Notes under the pieces: model-generated | Database searches by the model: none | Seen by the model: only the letters and a program-made list of their open reading frames with translations | Told to the model about the DNA's origin: nothing | Position numbers and translations under genes: made by a program | Origin: Desulfitobacterium_A nosdiversum | GTDB lineage: Bacteria; Bacillota; Desulfitobacteriia; Desulfitobacteriales; Desulfitobacteriaceae | Assembly (NCBI RefSeq): GCF_049860565.1 | Contig: NZ_CP172056.1 | Coordinates: 3,038,001-3,102,000 of the forward strand | Direction of reading: 5' to 3' | Length of the DNA: 64,000 nt | Shown here: positions 34,938 through 43,248 of the stretch, in pieces | Layout of the letters: each line of letters opens with the position of its first letter | How positions within the stretch are numbered: position 1 is the first letter of the stretch

Positions 34938-35648
34938 CTAGTTTACTCTTCTCGCTCCTACGAAATGAGAAGCATAGTAACTCTCTCCTAAACTTGTGGT
35001 TCTCACACCGCTATTCGATGCATGAATGAAGTTTCCACCACCGATATAAATACCGACATGGGAAGCTCCTGAAGAATATGTAGTGAAAAACACCAAATCT
35101 CCAGGTTGTAATTGACTCTTGGTAACAGCAGTTCCAACGCCAAATTGAGCATAAGATGTACGCGGCAAACTAATTCCTGAGCCTTTAAATACATATTGGG
35201 TATAACCCGAACAATCAAATCCGCTTCTGCTTGTTCCACCAAAGGAATACGGTGTACCCACAAGACTCATGGCGTTGCGAATGACTGACGATGCAGCAGA
35301 GTCATTACTCCGTGAAATTTGTTGCTTCGTTTGGGCTGTACTGGCAACTTGCTTTGTCTTTTGCGAAGAATCAGATCTTTTAGTTGAATTTGTAGCAGCA
35401 ACAACCTGGACCTTTTGATTTGGCTTGTCCACTTTCACCTGGACCTTTCCGGCTGTAGTAATGATTGAGTTGCGTACTGCAGATGCTGAATACCCGGACA
35501 ATGGGTTAGAAGATAAAACTACAGTCTTCAAGCCAGTCGTGGACTCAGCAGCTTGGGCAGGCGTATGCACTCCTGGTAGACTGCTGAGCAGCAGTGCGCT
35601 GGACAAAACAGCACTGCCTACCCACACTCTCCGTGAGGATAAAACCAT
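34938..35648 (-). CDS. NlpC/P60 family cell-wall endopeptidase
   Basis: A 236-residue secreted hydrolase with a Sec signal peptide (basic start, LSSALLLSSLPG, ...AQA cleavage about residue 33), a Ser/Thr/Gln-rich linker and a C-terminal NlpC/P60 domain. The catalytic triad is visible: Cys in GFDCSGYTQYVF, His in GASHVGIYIG and a further polar residue in FIHASNSG. It cuts peptide stems of peptidoglycan. No LysM or SH3 domain. It is under a c-di-AMP riboswitch; cell-wall hydrolases of this type are classic targets of that switch. Confidence 0.92.
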   Translation of the reverse strand: MVLSSRRVWVGSAVLSSALLLSSLPGVHTPAQAAESTTGLKTVVLSSNPLSGYSASAVRNSIITTAGKVQVKVDKPNQKVQVVAATNSTKRSDSSQKTKQVASTAQTKQQISRSNDSAASSVIRNAMSLVGTPYSFGGTSRSGFDCSGYTQYVFKGSGISLPRTSYAQFGVGTAVTKSQLQPGDLVFFTTYSSGASHVGIYIGGGNFIHASNSGVRTTSLGESYYASHFVGARRVN

Positions 35649-35668
35649 TAAACGAAATCCACCTTTCT

Positions 35669-35806
35669 TTCGCTTACGAGGTTAGTTGACGGATTCGGGC
35701 AAGAAGGTGTAAAGCCCTACGCAAAAAAACTTGCGATTCACCCCAAATAGAATCCCCCGCTCTTTTAGGCCCTGTCCTTTAGATTAGTCCAAAAAGATTC
35801 AGCGTT
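35669..35806 (-). promoter_or_regulatory. c-di-AMP riboswitch (ydaO/yuaA class)
   Basis: The leader of the NlpC/P60 gene has the conserved cores of the ydaO class: GGGGTGAATC in the first half and, after a GCAAG-loop hairpin, GCCCGAATCCGTCAACTAAC then CTCGTAAGC. P1 pairs CGCT (35804-35801) with AGCG (35674-35671). In Bacillus the ligand turns expression off. No terminator stem lies between the aptamer and the ATG; the ribosome site AAAGGTGG sits in a small CGAAA...TTTCG hairpin directly after P1, suggesting control of translation start. Confidence 0.92.
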
Positions 35807-35877
35807 TAATCACCTTGTAGTATTCGTCAATAAACCCCAAATTCCTCTTTTAGAAGAAGGTAATTTTTAGAATAAAA

Positions 35878-36482
35878 TCAAAAACACCTCTCATATGAGA
35901 GGTGAATCCCTTGGGCTTTAGGACATTAATGAAAAAATATTGCGGCTTAGGTCAAGTAGGTTTTCCCACTAAGTTCCCCCGGTTTCCCGAAGGGCGGTTT
36001 CCTCTTTCTCTTAGCCTGAGGTGTCACCAGCATTCAGAACTTGATCACCACTGAGACCGCACTTCAATCCTCACTAATTATCGCTCTAGAAGTTTTCCTT
36101 AACACTCTTTAACAGTCTAGCCTCTTTTGCAGAAAAGAATTTCCAGCAGACTGAACCCTATCGGCCAATAGGATCCAAATCCCTCTAGCCTTCCCAACTT
36201 TTCCACCTCAAGGCAGGCTACACTGCACTAAGTTCCTTCCTAATGCAGGTTCATCCCCTAAGCCGTAACTCCGATTGGAGCCACGCACTTAGGCCTCCAC
36301 GGTTAAGGGTAGCGCCCGCATGCCATTGCGGATCCCCCTTGAACCTTAACTCCCAGCAGCAACCCTCGACTGGGCGTCGCAAGCCGCCACCAGGAACTTC
36401 ATCGGTATGCCCTCGGCGGATTCTTAGGCCCGCCTTCGACTGCCATTTTATGCACTAGAATAGCGCTCCATAGCCCAAAGGA
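35878..36482 (-). ncRNA. Large structured noncoding RNA, ~600 nt (OLE RNA candidate)
   Basis: No credible coding frame, yet dense helices. A 10-bp closing helix pairs 36472-36481 with 35908-35917 across the whole element. Inside: GGCGG/CCGCC (36415-36434), a compound hairpin at 36301-36345 with CCGCA/TGCGG, CCTAAG...CTTAGG with inner CTCC/GGAG (36257-36293) and CCTAT/ATAGG. A palindromic 20-bp hairpin (35885-35904) followed by TTTTTGATTTT terminates it. Length and host type match OLE RNA of anaerobic and extremophilic Firmicutes, but no OapA gene adjoins and I could not align it. Not RNase P, tmRNA or SRP RNA by motif. Confidence 0.72.
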
Positions 36483-36704
36483 AGATTATTACACTTAATA
36501 TTTTACCCGAAAATGTCTATTTTTTAAACTGTCCTTTAACTATCCATACTCAAGGAAATCTATAATAATGAATGTAAGTTAGCTTAAACCTCTAAAAATT
36601 TTATGTCATAAATACTTTTGATGAATTTTAAATAGATTTATTCTAACTTAGTGTTTGCCATAAACCTAAAAAAATATAATTGCTTATTAAACTCTGCAAA
36701 AAAG
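36483..36704. other. AT-rich intergenic region with the presumed promoter of the large RNA
   Basis: About 220 bases without a gene. On the minus strand TAAAAT and TAATAAT-like -10 candidates lie 15-35 nt ahead of the 5' end of the structured RNA; a -35 could not be fixed. Nothing else seen. Confidence 0.3.
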
Positions 36705-36728
36705 AAAAAGAGCTTAAAAAGCTCTTTC
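36705..36728 (-). terminator. Terminator of the HesB-like selenoprotein gene
   Basis: Stem AAAGAGCT/AGCTCTTT with an A/T loop followed on the minus strand by TTTTCTTTTTT, 11 nt after the stop. Confidence 0.85.
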
Positions 36729-36739
36729 CGGATTTAGGA

Positions 36740-37066
36740 TCAACTGCCGCAGCTTCCGCCACAGCTTGACCCGCAACTACTTTCATTATTAGTTTTAATT
36801 TCGAAGCCGCCGCCGTAACGGGATTCTACATAATCAACAACTGCTCCTTCAAGATAAGGCGCAAGTTTTTCCTCTGTAAGAATTGTTACTCCAAAATCTT
36901 CATCGACAATATCGTTTTCATTCTTAGACTCATCCAGAGTCATGCCGAAATTCGGCCCTCCTCAACCAAACCCAGCTACATAGAGGCGCAAATAAGAATT
37001 ATTTAAGTTTTGATTTGCCATAACCTCTTTTACTTTCTGGGCTGCGATTTCTGTAATATTAACCAT
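36740..37066 (-). CDS. HesB/IscA-like selenoprotein (in-frame TGA read as Sec)
   Basis: From ATG 37066 to stop 36740 the frame is open for 108 residues except a TGA at 36964-36962 (codon 35). Both sides belong to one HesB/IscA-like domain: VAGFG-U-GGPNFGMTLDES, where Cys stands in ordinary IscA proteins. HesB-like selenoproteins are a known family in anaerobic bacteria. After the TGA a small stem GCCGA/TCGGC with an ATT loop could be part of a bacterial SECIS. The C-terminus has CGSSCGGSCG, which may bind Fe-S. Without Sec readthrough only 34 residues form. Role in iron-sulfur metabolism is inferred. Confidence 0.85.
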
Positions 37067-37164
37067 AACTCAATCGCCACTCCTTTTTAAAATCATCTGG
37101 ATCTAAAAGAGACTTTAGATGCCTTTCATAATACATTTAATCAAGCCCAAAGTCAAATCACAAA

Positions 37165-37407
37165 CTAAACTAGTTTTGCGTCATTTTTAGGTTTAACATC
37201 TTTCCATAAGCGTTTAAGTTCAATTTCAACATTTGCCGGTAGATCCTGTGCATCCTGCTGTATACGGTCTACCTGGTATTTTACTCTTTCAACCCAATTT
37301 TGTTTTTCCGGCCAAGTAATATACGCTTCAGTTTGAGAACTAAACGTAGTTTTAATTAGAAAGAGAAATACTAAAACAACAAAAATTCGCCATAGAAATT
37401 TAAACAA
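37165..37407 (-). CDS. Small exported or membrane-anchored hypothetical protein
   Basis: An 80-residue protein with an N-terminal hydrophobic helix (WRIFVVLVFLFLI) and an amphipathic rest (WPEKQNWVERVKYQVDRIQQDAQDL). Family unknown. Start appears to be TTG at 37407 with AAAGGT upstream. It follows the HD-domain gene by 57 nt. Confidence 0.55.
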   Translation of the reverse strand: MFKFLWRIFVVLVFLFLIKTTFSSQTEAYITWPEKQNWVERVKYQVDRIQQDAQDLPANVEIELKRLWKDVKPKNDAKLV

Positions 37408-37463
37408 AGATTATCCGACCTTTCTGATGCAGATAATCCTAGTATAACCATTATCCATTCCCT

Positions 37464-38054
37464 TTAAGCTTTTAATTTGGATAACTGATGCCAGAAATCT
37501 TCAGAGTATTCAAATAGCGGCATAAAATATTTTTTTGCACTATCCGTAAAAAGATGATTTGCATAATTACGTATCCTCTCGCAATAAAACTCTTCGCAAG
37601 AGTTCGGACCAAAAAAGGGTTTCCCTTCCTTGCCCCCCCAGGTAAATAAGCGAGCAATGCCTATCGGACCTACAAAATCCAATTTATCAGCATCATAAAG
37701 AACTTTCGCTTCAAGTGAAAGAGGTTCATGTCCACCTTCGCGAGAATGGGAAACTACCGCCCCAATAACTTTTTGAATTAAATCCTCTGAATATCCAAGT
37801 TTTTGAAGAACATTTTTTCCCAATGCCGCACTGCTTTCTGCGTGTGTTTTCTCAAGTGTTCCCGAACGCCCAATATCATGAAGGATCGCAGCCAATTCCA
37901 CGGCACGCAGCTCTGCATTTTCTGCCTGCGCTATTTTTCTTCCCCAATCTCTAACCCTTAACGCATGTTCTAAATTATGAGCTGAATCTTTGCGCGCATA
38001 AAATCCCTGAACTGCAGAAATTACTTCCTGATATTCATCTGTTGATGTATTCAA
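37464..38054 (-). CDS. HD-domain phosphohydrolase
   Basis: A 196-residue protein of the HD superfamily (YedJ/YfbR-like). Metal ligands are seen in HNLEHALRV, ILHDIGR, VVSHSREG, and a later DADKLDFVGPIG. Such enzymes hydrolyse phosphomonoesters or diesters of nucleotides; substrate unknown. Start TTG at 38054 after GGGGGTG. The small frame before it ends in an overlapping TTTTGA, so coupling is possible. Confidence 0.85.
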   Translation of the reverse strand: MNTSTDEYQEVISAVQGFYARKDSAHNLEHALRVRDWGRKIAQAENAELRAVELAAILHDIGRSGTLEKTHAESSAALGKNVLQKLGYSEDLIQKVIGAVVSHSREGGHEPLSLEAKVLYDADKLDFVGPIGIARLFTWGGKEGKPFFGPNSCEEFYCERIRNYANHLFTDSAKKYFMPLFEYSEDFWHQLSKLKA

Positions 38055-38155
38055 AATTTCACCCCCGGTCCGATTCCGGTTTTATCAAAAAGAATTTGTT
38101 CGAAATCAAAAATTGTTTCTGTCTTTACATTCTTTCCGTAGCGAACCATTAACAT
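38051..38155 (-). CDS. Possible 34-residue protein between the AAA and HD genes
   Basis: The frame from ATG 38155 ends in a TGA overlapping the TTG start of the HD gene. The reading frame stays open upstream to 38203 and has protein-like composition (MVRYGKNVKTETIFDFEQILFDKTG). No ribosome site before the ATG, so the start is uncertain; a remnant is also possible. Confidence 0.3.
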   Translation of the reverse strand: MLMVRYGKNVKTETIFDFEQILFDKTGIGPGVKF

Positions 38156-38196
38156 GTTAGCAGGATGAGAAACAATCTCTTCATCTTCTGTTTCTT

Positions 38197-39096
38197 TTAT
38201 TCATTTAGGTTATAGCGTTTAACCTTATTGTACAGAGTTGCAAGAGAAATGTTGAGGGCTCTTGCAGCTCGTTTTTTCCCTTCAAGTGTATAGCCATAGC
38301 GTTCAAGAGCACTCTTTAAAAGGATCTCTTCCATTCGATCCAGCGGCATAACATCATTAATCGTGTTCTCATAATCTGAGGAAAGCAAATATCCTCTAAG
38401 GTGACGCTGTGAAATATAGGGTTCATTTCCTAATAGTATAGCACGAGTCAGCACTTGTTCTAATTCTTCAATATTTCCTGGCCAACGGTAAGAAGTCAAT
38501 ATTTGTTCAGCCTGTGGAGTAAGACCCTGTACAGATTTTCGCAAGCGTAGATTCAAATTTTCGATTAAATGTTCAATTAAGAGGGGGATATCTTCCTTTC
38601 GCTGACGAAGGGGCGGAATTGAAATTTCCCACTGCCCTACATAGCGATAAAGATTTTGATCAAATGCCTTATCAAGCATTAGAAAATGAATATTTTGAGA
38701 AGAACTTAAGAATATACGAATTTTTAACGGTTCTATTCTAAGGCAAAAATGATAAAGCCTTTTCTGATCTTCCAGACTTAAACTAGCTACTTCACGAAAA
38801 TAAAAACTACCTCCGCTTAAGAACTCAAAATAATTTATGTTAAAGTCCTCACTAAGAAGCTTTTGTATAATGCCATGAGGTTGAGCACAATCCACTACAT
38901 ACAGTGTTTTGTCGTGTTGCGCGCCTTCATCATGCAGATAGGTCGCCAATAGCAACTTACCTGTCCCAATTTCACCTTGGAAAAGGACAGGATCGTTTTC
39001 TTTTGCTGCTTTTCTACATCCCTCTAAGGCAGTACGTAAGCCTTTGCTCGTTCCTATAATTGACAAAGTCGTCGGATGAATAAAACAGGTTGGCAT
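38197..39096 (-). CDS. Degenerate sigma-54 activator-like AAA+ protein with Fis-type HTH
   Basis: A 299-residue protein like the central and C-terminal domains of NtrC-type activators. Walker A is GEIGTGKLLL (41-50), but the region that normally holds GAFTGA is absent, and Walker B reads GGSFYFREV (95-103) with Arg for the Asp. The arginine-finger region PPLRQRKEDIPLL and WPGNIEELEQVL are kept, and a Fis HTH ends it (KKRAARALNISLATLYNKVKRY). No sensory N-terminal domain. It probably cannot drive sigma-54 promoters and may act as a repressor or simple DNA binder. Followed by the HD gene. Confidence 0.85.
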   Translation of the reverse strand: MPTCFIHPTTLSIIGTSKGLRTALEGCRKAAKENDPVLFQGEIGTGKLLLATYLHDEGAQHDKTLYVVDCAQPHGIIQKLLSEDFNINYFEFLSGGSFYFREVASLSLEDQKRLYHFCLRIEPLKIRIFLSSSQNIHFLMLDKAFDQNLYRYVGQWEISIPPLRQRKEDIPLLIEHLIENLNLRLRKSVQGLTPQAEQILTSYRWPGNIEELEQVLTRAILLGNEPYISQRHLRGYLLSSDYENTINDVMPLDRMEEILLKSALERYGYTLEGKKRAARALNISLATLYNKVKRYNLNE

Positions 39097-39219
39097 AGAT
39101 ATCCCCTCCTTTCTGATTTCTAATACAATTTATTTGTTCTATTGTATACTATAACAGCTAAAAATTAAAGAAAATTTTATAAATTATAAAAAAACAATTT
39201 TAAAAGACTCAAATTTCCT

Positions 39220-39255
39220 ATAAAAAAGGATGAAGTTATTAAAACTCCATCCTTA
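39220..39255 (-). terminator. ahcY terminator
   Basis: Stem AAGGATGAAGT/ACTCCATCCTT with one mismatch, 7-nt loop, then TTTTTTA on the minus strand, 28 nt after the stop. Confidence 0.85.
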
Positions 39256-39282
39256 GACAATGAATTCTTAAATATTTTCGAT

Positions 39283-40548
39283 TTATCCATGCACCCAGTT
39301 TGATAGATACTCTTTTTGTTCAATGCTTAATTCATCAATTTTTAGATTTAATGCATTAAGTTTAAGCCGAGCGACACGTAAATCCATTTCATGGGGAACA
39401 GGATAAACTTTTGCAGACAAGGGGGTAACCTGTTCAGTCAATGCGGTTAAGGAAAGTGCCTGAAGAGCAAACGTCATATCCATAACTTCTGCAGGATGTC
39501 CGTCTCCTGCAGCAAGATTGACTAATCGCCCTTCAGCAAGCAAGAATATCTTTCTTCCATCTTTAAGCTTAAACTCTTCAATATTTGGGCGAACAACTCG
39601 CATTTCTTCTGATAGTGCCTTAAGTTCAACTTTATTGACTTCAACGTCAAAATGTCCAGCATTAGCAAGAATAGCGCCGTCCTTCATGACTTTAAAATGC
39701 TCTCCCCTGATGACATCTTTGTCTCCGGTTACTGTAATGAAAAAGTCTCCTTGAGCAGCTGCCTCTAACATTTGCATAACTTCGAAGCCATCCATCCAAG
39801 CTTCATTCGCTTTAATGGGATCGACTTCACATACAATTACCCGAGCACCCAACCCCTTGGCACGCATCGCTACACCTTTACCGCACCAGCCATAGCCGGC
39901 AACAACGACTGTTTTACCTGAAACCACAAGGTTTGTTGTTCTCATAATTCCATCCCAAACTGACTGGCCTGTGCCATACCGATTATCAAACAAATATTTC
40001 ATTTGAGCATCATTTACGGCAATCATCGGGAAACCTAATTCTCCCTTTTGCTCCATAGCCTTAAGCCTAAGAATACCCGTTGTCGTCTCTTCGGCTCCGC
40101 CTTGGACATGAGAGATAAGCTCCCTTCTTTGCTGATGAATCGTAGACACGAGATCTCCGCCATCATCAATAATATAATCCGGCTGAAAGTCTAAGGCTTG
40201 ATGAATATGTTGATGATATTCTTCCTCCGTTGCTCCGTGCCACGCATGAGCATGGATCCCCCCCGCAACTAAAGCAGCTACGACATCATCCTGAGTGGAA
40301 AGTGGATTGCTGGCTACGACAGTAACCTCTGCTCCTCCGGCTTGGATTACCTTTGCCAAATATGCTGTTTTTGCCTCTAAATGCAAACATACAACGACTT
40401 TCTTGCCCTTAAACGGTAACTCCTGCTCAAACTCTTTCCGCAATTGATTTAAAACAGGCATATGTCCTGCTACCCAATCAATTTTAAGTTGACCTTGAGG
40501 GGCTAAGTCAATATTTCGGATATGTGATTCCATGATTTCTCCCCGCAT
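39283..40548 (-). CDS. ahcY: Adenosylhomocysteinase
   Basis: A 421-residue NAD-dependent hydrolase splitting S-adenosylhomocysteine to homocysteine and adenosine. Typical stretches: HLEAKTAYLAKVIQAGGAEV, DDGGDLVSTIH, GGAEETTTGILRL, AVNDAQMKYLFDNRYGTGQS, the NAD site VVVAGYGWCGKGVAMRAKGLGA and LLAEGRLVNLAAGDGHPAEVMD. It ends at LSNWVHG without the KPxRY tail of eukaryotic types. Located 24 nt after mrp. ATG at 40548 has GGAGG 6 nt upstream; a second ATG at 40533 with GGGGAG is also possible. Confidence 0.95.
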   Translation of the reverse strand: MRGEIMESHIRNIDLAPQGQLKIDWVAGHMPVLNQLRKEFEQELPFKGKKVVVCLHLEAKTAYLAKVIQAGGAEVTVVASNPLSTQDDVVAALVAGGIHAHAWHGATEEEYHQHIHQALDFQPDYIIDDGGDLVSTIHQQRRELISHVQGGAEETTTGILRLKAMEQKGELGFPMIAVNDAQMKYLFDNRYGTGQSVWDGIMRTTNLVVSGKTVVVAGYGWCGKGVAMRAKGLGARVIVCEVDPIKANEAWMDGFEVMQMLEAAAQGDFFITVTGDKDVIRGEHFKVMKDGAILANAGHFDVEVNKVELKALSEEMRVVRPNIEEFKLKDGRKIFLLAEGRLVNLAAGDGHPAEVMDMTFALQALSLTALTEQVTPLSAKVYPVPHEMDLRVARLKLNALNLKIDELSIEQKEYLSNWVHG

Positions 40549-40572
40549 TCTGTTCCTCCATCAGCCTTATAC

Positions 40573-41430
40573 TTAATTAATCACTTTTTCCTTACTATCC
40601 TTGGCTACTTCTTCAAGAATTCGTTGAACGATATTATCAAAATTCTCTGTTTGGTAATCTTCAATCTTACCCAGATCAGACATACTCGATAATACGGGAT
40701 CAATCGGTAATTGGCCTAAATATGGGATCTCATTTTTTTTGGCTTCTTCAGCCCCTTTAGGCGTTCCAAAAATTTCAATTCGTTTATGGCAATCCGGACA
40801 GGAAGCATAGGCCATATTTTCAATCAATCCATAAAATGTAGTGTCATATTTTTTAGCCATCTTAATTGCTTTGCGAACAATCATGCCGGCAAGCTGTTGA
40901 GGGCTTGTCACCATAACCACACCGCTAACAGGTAAGCTTTGGAAAACTGTTATAGGTACATCCCCTGTTCCTGGGGGCATATCGATCAAGAGATAATCCA
41001 GTTCGCCCCAAACTACATCACTCCAAAACTGTTGAATCAATTGGGTAATAATTGCCCCTCTCCAAATTACAGGATCATCCTCATTTTCAAGCATTAAGTT
41101 TAAGGACATCACTTTAATTCCGTTTCTGCTTTGGGGGGCAATAACACCAATTTTATTGACATTAGCTTTTTCAGTAATTCCAAAAATTTTCGGGATGCTT
41201 GGTCCTGTGATATCTGCATCCAAAATCCCGACTTTATATCCTTGGCGGTTTAAACTTACGGCTAACATACTTGTTACAGAAGATTTTCCAACTCCGCCTT
41301 TTCCGCTCATAACTGCAATGATTTTACCAATCTTGCTTGCTTTTTGGGCCTCAGATAATTGAGGTTCATTCGAACAGCTTCCAGAAGTACAACTTCCAGC
41401 AGCTGAACATGAACTACATACATCGCTCAT
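40573..41430 (-). CDS. Mrp/NBP35-type iron-sulfur carrier ATPase
   Basis: A 285-residue P-loop ATPase (ApbC/Mrp). A Cys-rich N-terminus (CSSCSAAGSCTSGSCS) is followed by the deviant Walker A GKGGVGKSSV near 40-49, DADITGPSIP, LLIDMPPGTGD, and the bridging CPDCHKRIEIF motif (CxxC) that holds a [4Fe-4S] cluster between monomers. It transfers clusters to apoproteins. First of a two-gene group with ahcY. Confidence 0.93.
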   Translation of the reverse strand: MSDVCSSCSAAGSCTSGSCSNEPQLSEAQKASKIGKIIAVMSGKGGVGKSSVTSMLAVSLNRQGYKVGILDADITGPSIPKIFGITEKANVNKIGVIAPQSRNGIKVMSLNLMLENEDDPVIWRGAIITQLIQQFWSDVVWGELDYLLIDMPPGTGDVPITVFQSLPVSGVVMVTSPQQLAGMIVRKAIKMAKKYDTTFYGLIENMAYASCPDCHKRIEIFGTPKGAEEAKKNEIPYLGQLPIDPVLSSMSDLGKIEDYQTENFDNIVQRILEEVAKDSKEKVIN

Positions 41431-41633
41431 TTTTTTCTTCCTTTCCTACAATTCATACTCCTCTAAAGAGTATTATTCATTATTGATTTTCAGTCCCTTT
41501 TATATTCATCCATATTAGAAACTTTGTCAAGTTTCGATAATATCCATCCCATTTAAAGTTTTTAAATTAAATGCGCAGGAAATTTAGATCTTAAAAGCAA
41601 ATATATGTTTAATTACATTTAAGGGGGAAAAGC

Positions 41634-43145
41634 ATGTCTAAAGGTTTTATGTATTTCTATGTATTTTTTGCTGGTGCAGCAGTTATGAGTATCGAAATGA
41701 CCGCTTCTCGTCTAATTGCTCCCTTTTTTGGCACCTCTTTAATGGTTTGGGCCAATATTATCGGTATTATTCTGTTAGCCATGTCTGCGGGGTATTATAT
41801 TGGCGGCCGCTGGGCTGACCGAACACCAAAACCTGCAATTCTCTTCTCTATATCTCTAATATCCGGCCTATTACTAACAGCTATTCCCCTCATCTCGCAG
41901 TTCACGTTTGGAATGCTGACAGAAGGTATTTTAGGCACACCAATCAAAACCATTCTCCTTGCTTTTGTAGGTACACTTCTTGTATTTGCTCCGCCCATTT
42001 TTCTGCTCGCAATGGTAAGTCCTTTTGCCCTACGATTAAGTGTTACACGAGCAGAGGAAACCGGAAAAATCGCAGGACGTCTCTCCGCCTTCTCCACTCT
42101 AGGAAGCTTGCTGGGAACCTTCCTTCCATCACTTGTATTAATCCCTAGTATTGGCACCCGCAATACAATTTACGTCTCTGCACTTATCCTTATAACAATT
42201 TCCGGATTAGGTCTAAAAAAGGCAGGTGCACTGCTTTTAACGCTTCTTCCTCTTCTTCTTATTTTCTTCGGACCTCGAACAGTAAAAGCCGGTTCTCAAG
42301 TTGTGTGGGAAAAAGAAACCCCTTATCAGTATGTACAAGTAGTTAAGGAAGAGGATGGCAGTACATCGCTTATCTATAATGAAGGCGGAGGTGTTCAGTC
42401 TATTGCCCGACCCAACCATCAGCTTCTTCCTCAAGATTATTATGACTATTATCTAATTCTCCCTTTTCTCCGCGAGACAGGCAAAGAATATCCCTTTCAA
42501 ACTTGGATACTTGGCTCTGCCGGCGGAACCATGCTCGGACAATTCAATTATTGGATTAAACCTATATTGCCTCAGTTATCATTAACTGGTGTTGAAATTG
42601 ATCCAGATGTCATTCCCTTAGGGCAAAAATATTTTGGTCTCAATGGATCGGAAGGAAAAGTGGTTAATGCGGATGGTCGTTCTTTTCTTCGTTCGCAAAA
42701 AGGAAAGGCCGATTTAGTAATCGTTGATGCTTACTCCAATCAGATCTATATTCCCTTTCATTTGTCTACCCAGGAGTTTTTTAGCCAAGTCAAAGCCAAA
42801 TTAAATCCATCGGGCATGCTTGCTCTTAATGTAAATGCGCTGTCGTCCTCTTCTCCGTTGCTGCAGGCTTTTGAAAATACATTATGTTCAGTTTTTAACT
42901 ATACTTATCTGATGCCGATTCCCGGCTCTCTTAATTACGTCTTGATTGGCTCAGATAAACCAATAATCCTCTCTACCCCTCCTAATGAACTTCCCGAAGA
43001 ATTAAAACCTTTTTACTCTCTCTTCCAAACCAATATAAAACGGATTACCTCTACGTCGGGCCAGCTTTTAACCGATGACCGTGCCCCTGTTGAATTCCTT
43101 ACCGATCAAATGATTTGGGAAGGTATCCGTCAAGGGGGTATCTAA
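41634..43145 (+). CDS. Membrane-embedded spermidine synthase-like protein
   Basis: A 503-residue fusion. The first ~215 residues hold about seven membrane helices (AAVMSIEMTASRLIAPFFGTSLMVWANIIG is typical of this family); the rest is a Rossmann methyltransferase-like spermidine synthase domain (WILGSAGGTMLGQFN, LTGVEIDPDVIPLGQKYF, VNADGRSFLRSQ, ADLVIVDAYSNQIYIPFHL). True aminopropyl transfer is not proven for such fusions. AAGGGGG precedes the ATG. Divergent from mrp, ends at a shared terminator. Confidence 0.85.
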   Translation: MSKGFMYFYVFFAGAAVMSIEMTASRLIAPFFGTSLMVWANIIGIILLAMSAGYYIGGRWADRTPKPAILFSISLISGLLLTAIPLISQFTFGMLTEGILGTPIKTILLAFVGTLLVFAPPIFLLAMVSPFALRLSVTRAEETGKIAGRLSAFSTLGSLLGTFLPSLVLIPSIGTRNTIYVSALILITISGLGLKKAGALLLTLLPLLLIFFGPRTVKAGSQVVWEKETPYQYVQVVKEEDGSTSLIYNEGGGVQSIARPNHQLLPQDYYDYYLILPFLRETGKEYPFQTWILGSAGGTMLGQFNYWIKPILPQLSLTGVEIDPDVIPLGQKYFGLNGSEGKVVNADGRSFLRSQKGKADLVIVDAYSNQIYIPFHLSTQEFFSQVKAKLNPSGMLALNVNALSSSSPLLQAFENTLCSVFNYTYLMPIPGSLNYVLIGSDKPIILSTPPNELPEELKPFYSLFQTNIKRITSTSGQLLTDDRAPVEFLTDQMIWEGIRQGGI

Positions 43146-43193
43146 GATGACATAAGGTCTCTTTAGAAACAAAATATGCTGGAGAAACGCTGC

Positions 43194-43228
43194 AAAGGGG
43201 AGCTGTGAATGAATCACAGCTCCCCTTT
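43194..43228. terminator. Bidirectional terminator
   Basis: Perfect 15-bp stem AAAGGGGAGCTGTGA (43194-43208) with its complement (43214-43228), 5-nt loop, between two convergent genes. Confidence 0.9.
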
Positions 43229-43248
43229 AAAATTACCTTAAAGATTAT

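Noticed and set aside
36243..36458. 71-residue plus-strand frame within the structured RNA
   Set aside because: Composition follows the RNA helices (Pro/Arg-rich); no ribosome site and antisense to the RNA.
35878..36482. RNase P RNA, tmRNA or SRP RNA as identity of the large RNA
   Set aside because: The conserved GAGGAAAGTCC, tmRNA tRNA-like ends and the SRP GGAAGGAAGCAGC core are all absent.
36740..36943. 67-residue protein starting at the internal ATG of the HesB-like gene
   Set aside because: It would lack the first half of the domain and has no ribosome site; the TGA-containing full frame explains the sequence better.
42237..42434. Minus-strand 65-residue frame within the spermidine-synthase-like gene
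   Set aside because: Shadow of a clear coding gene; no ribosome site.
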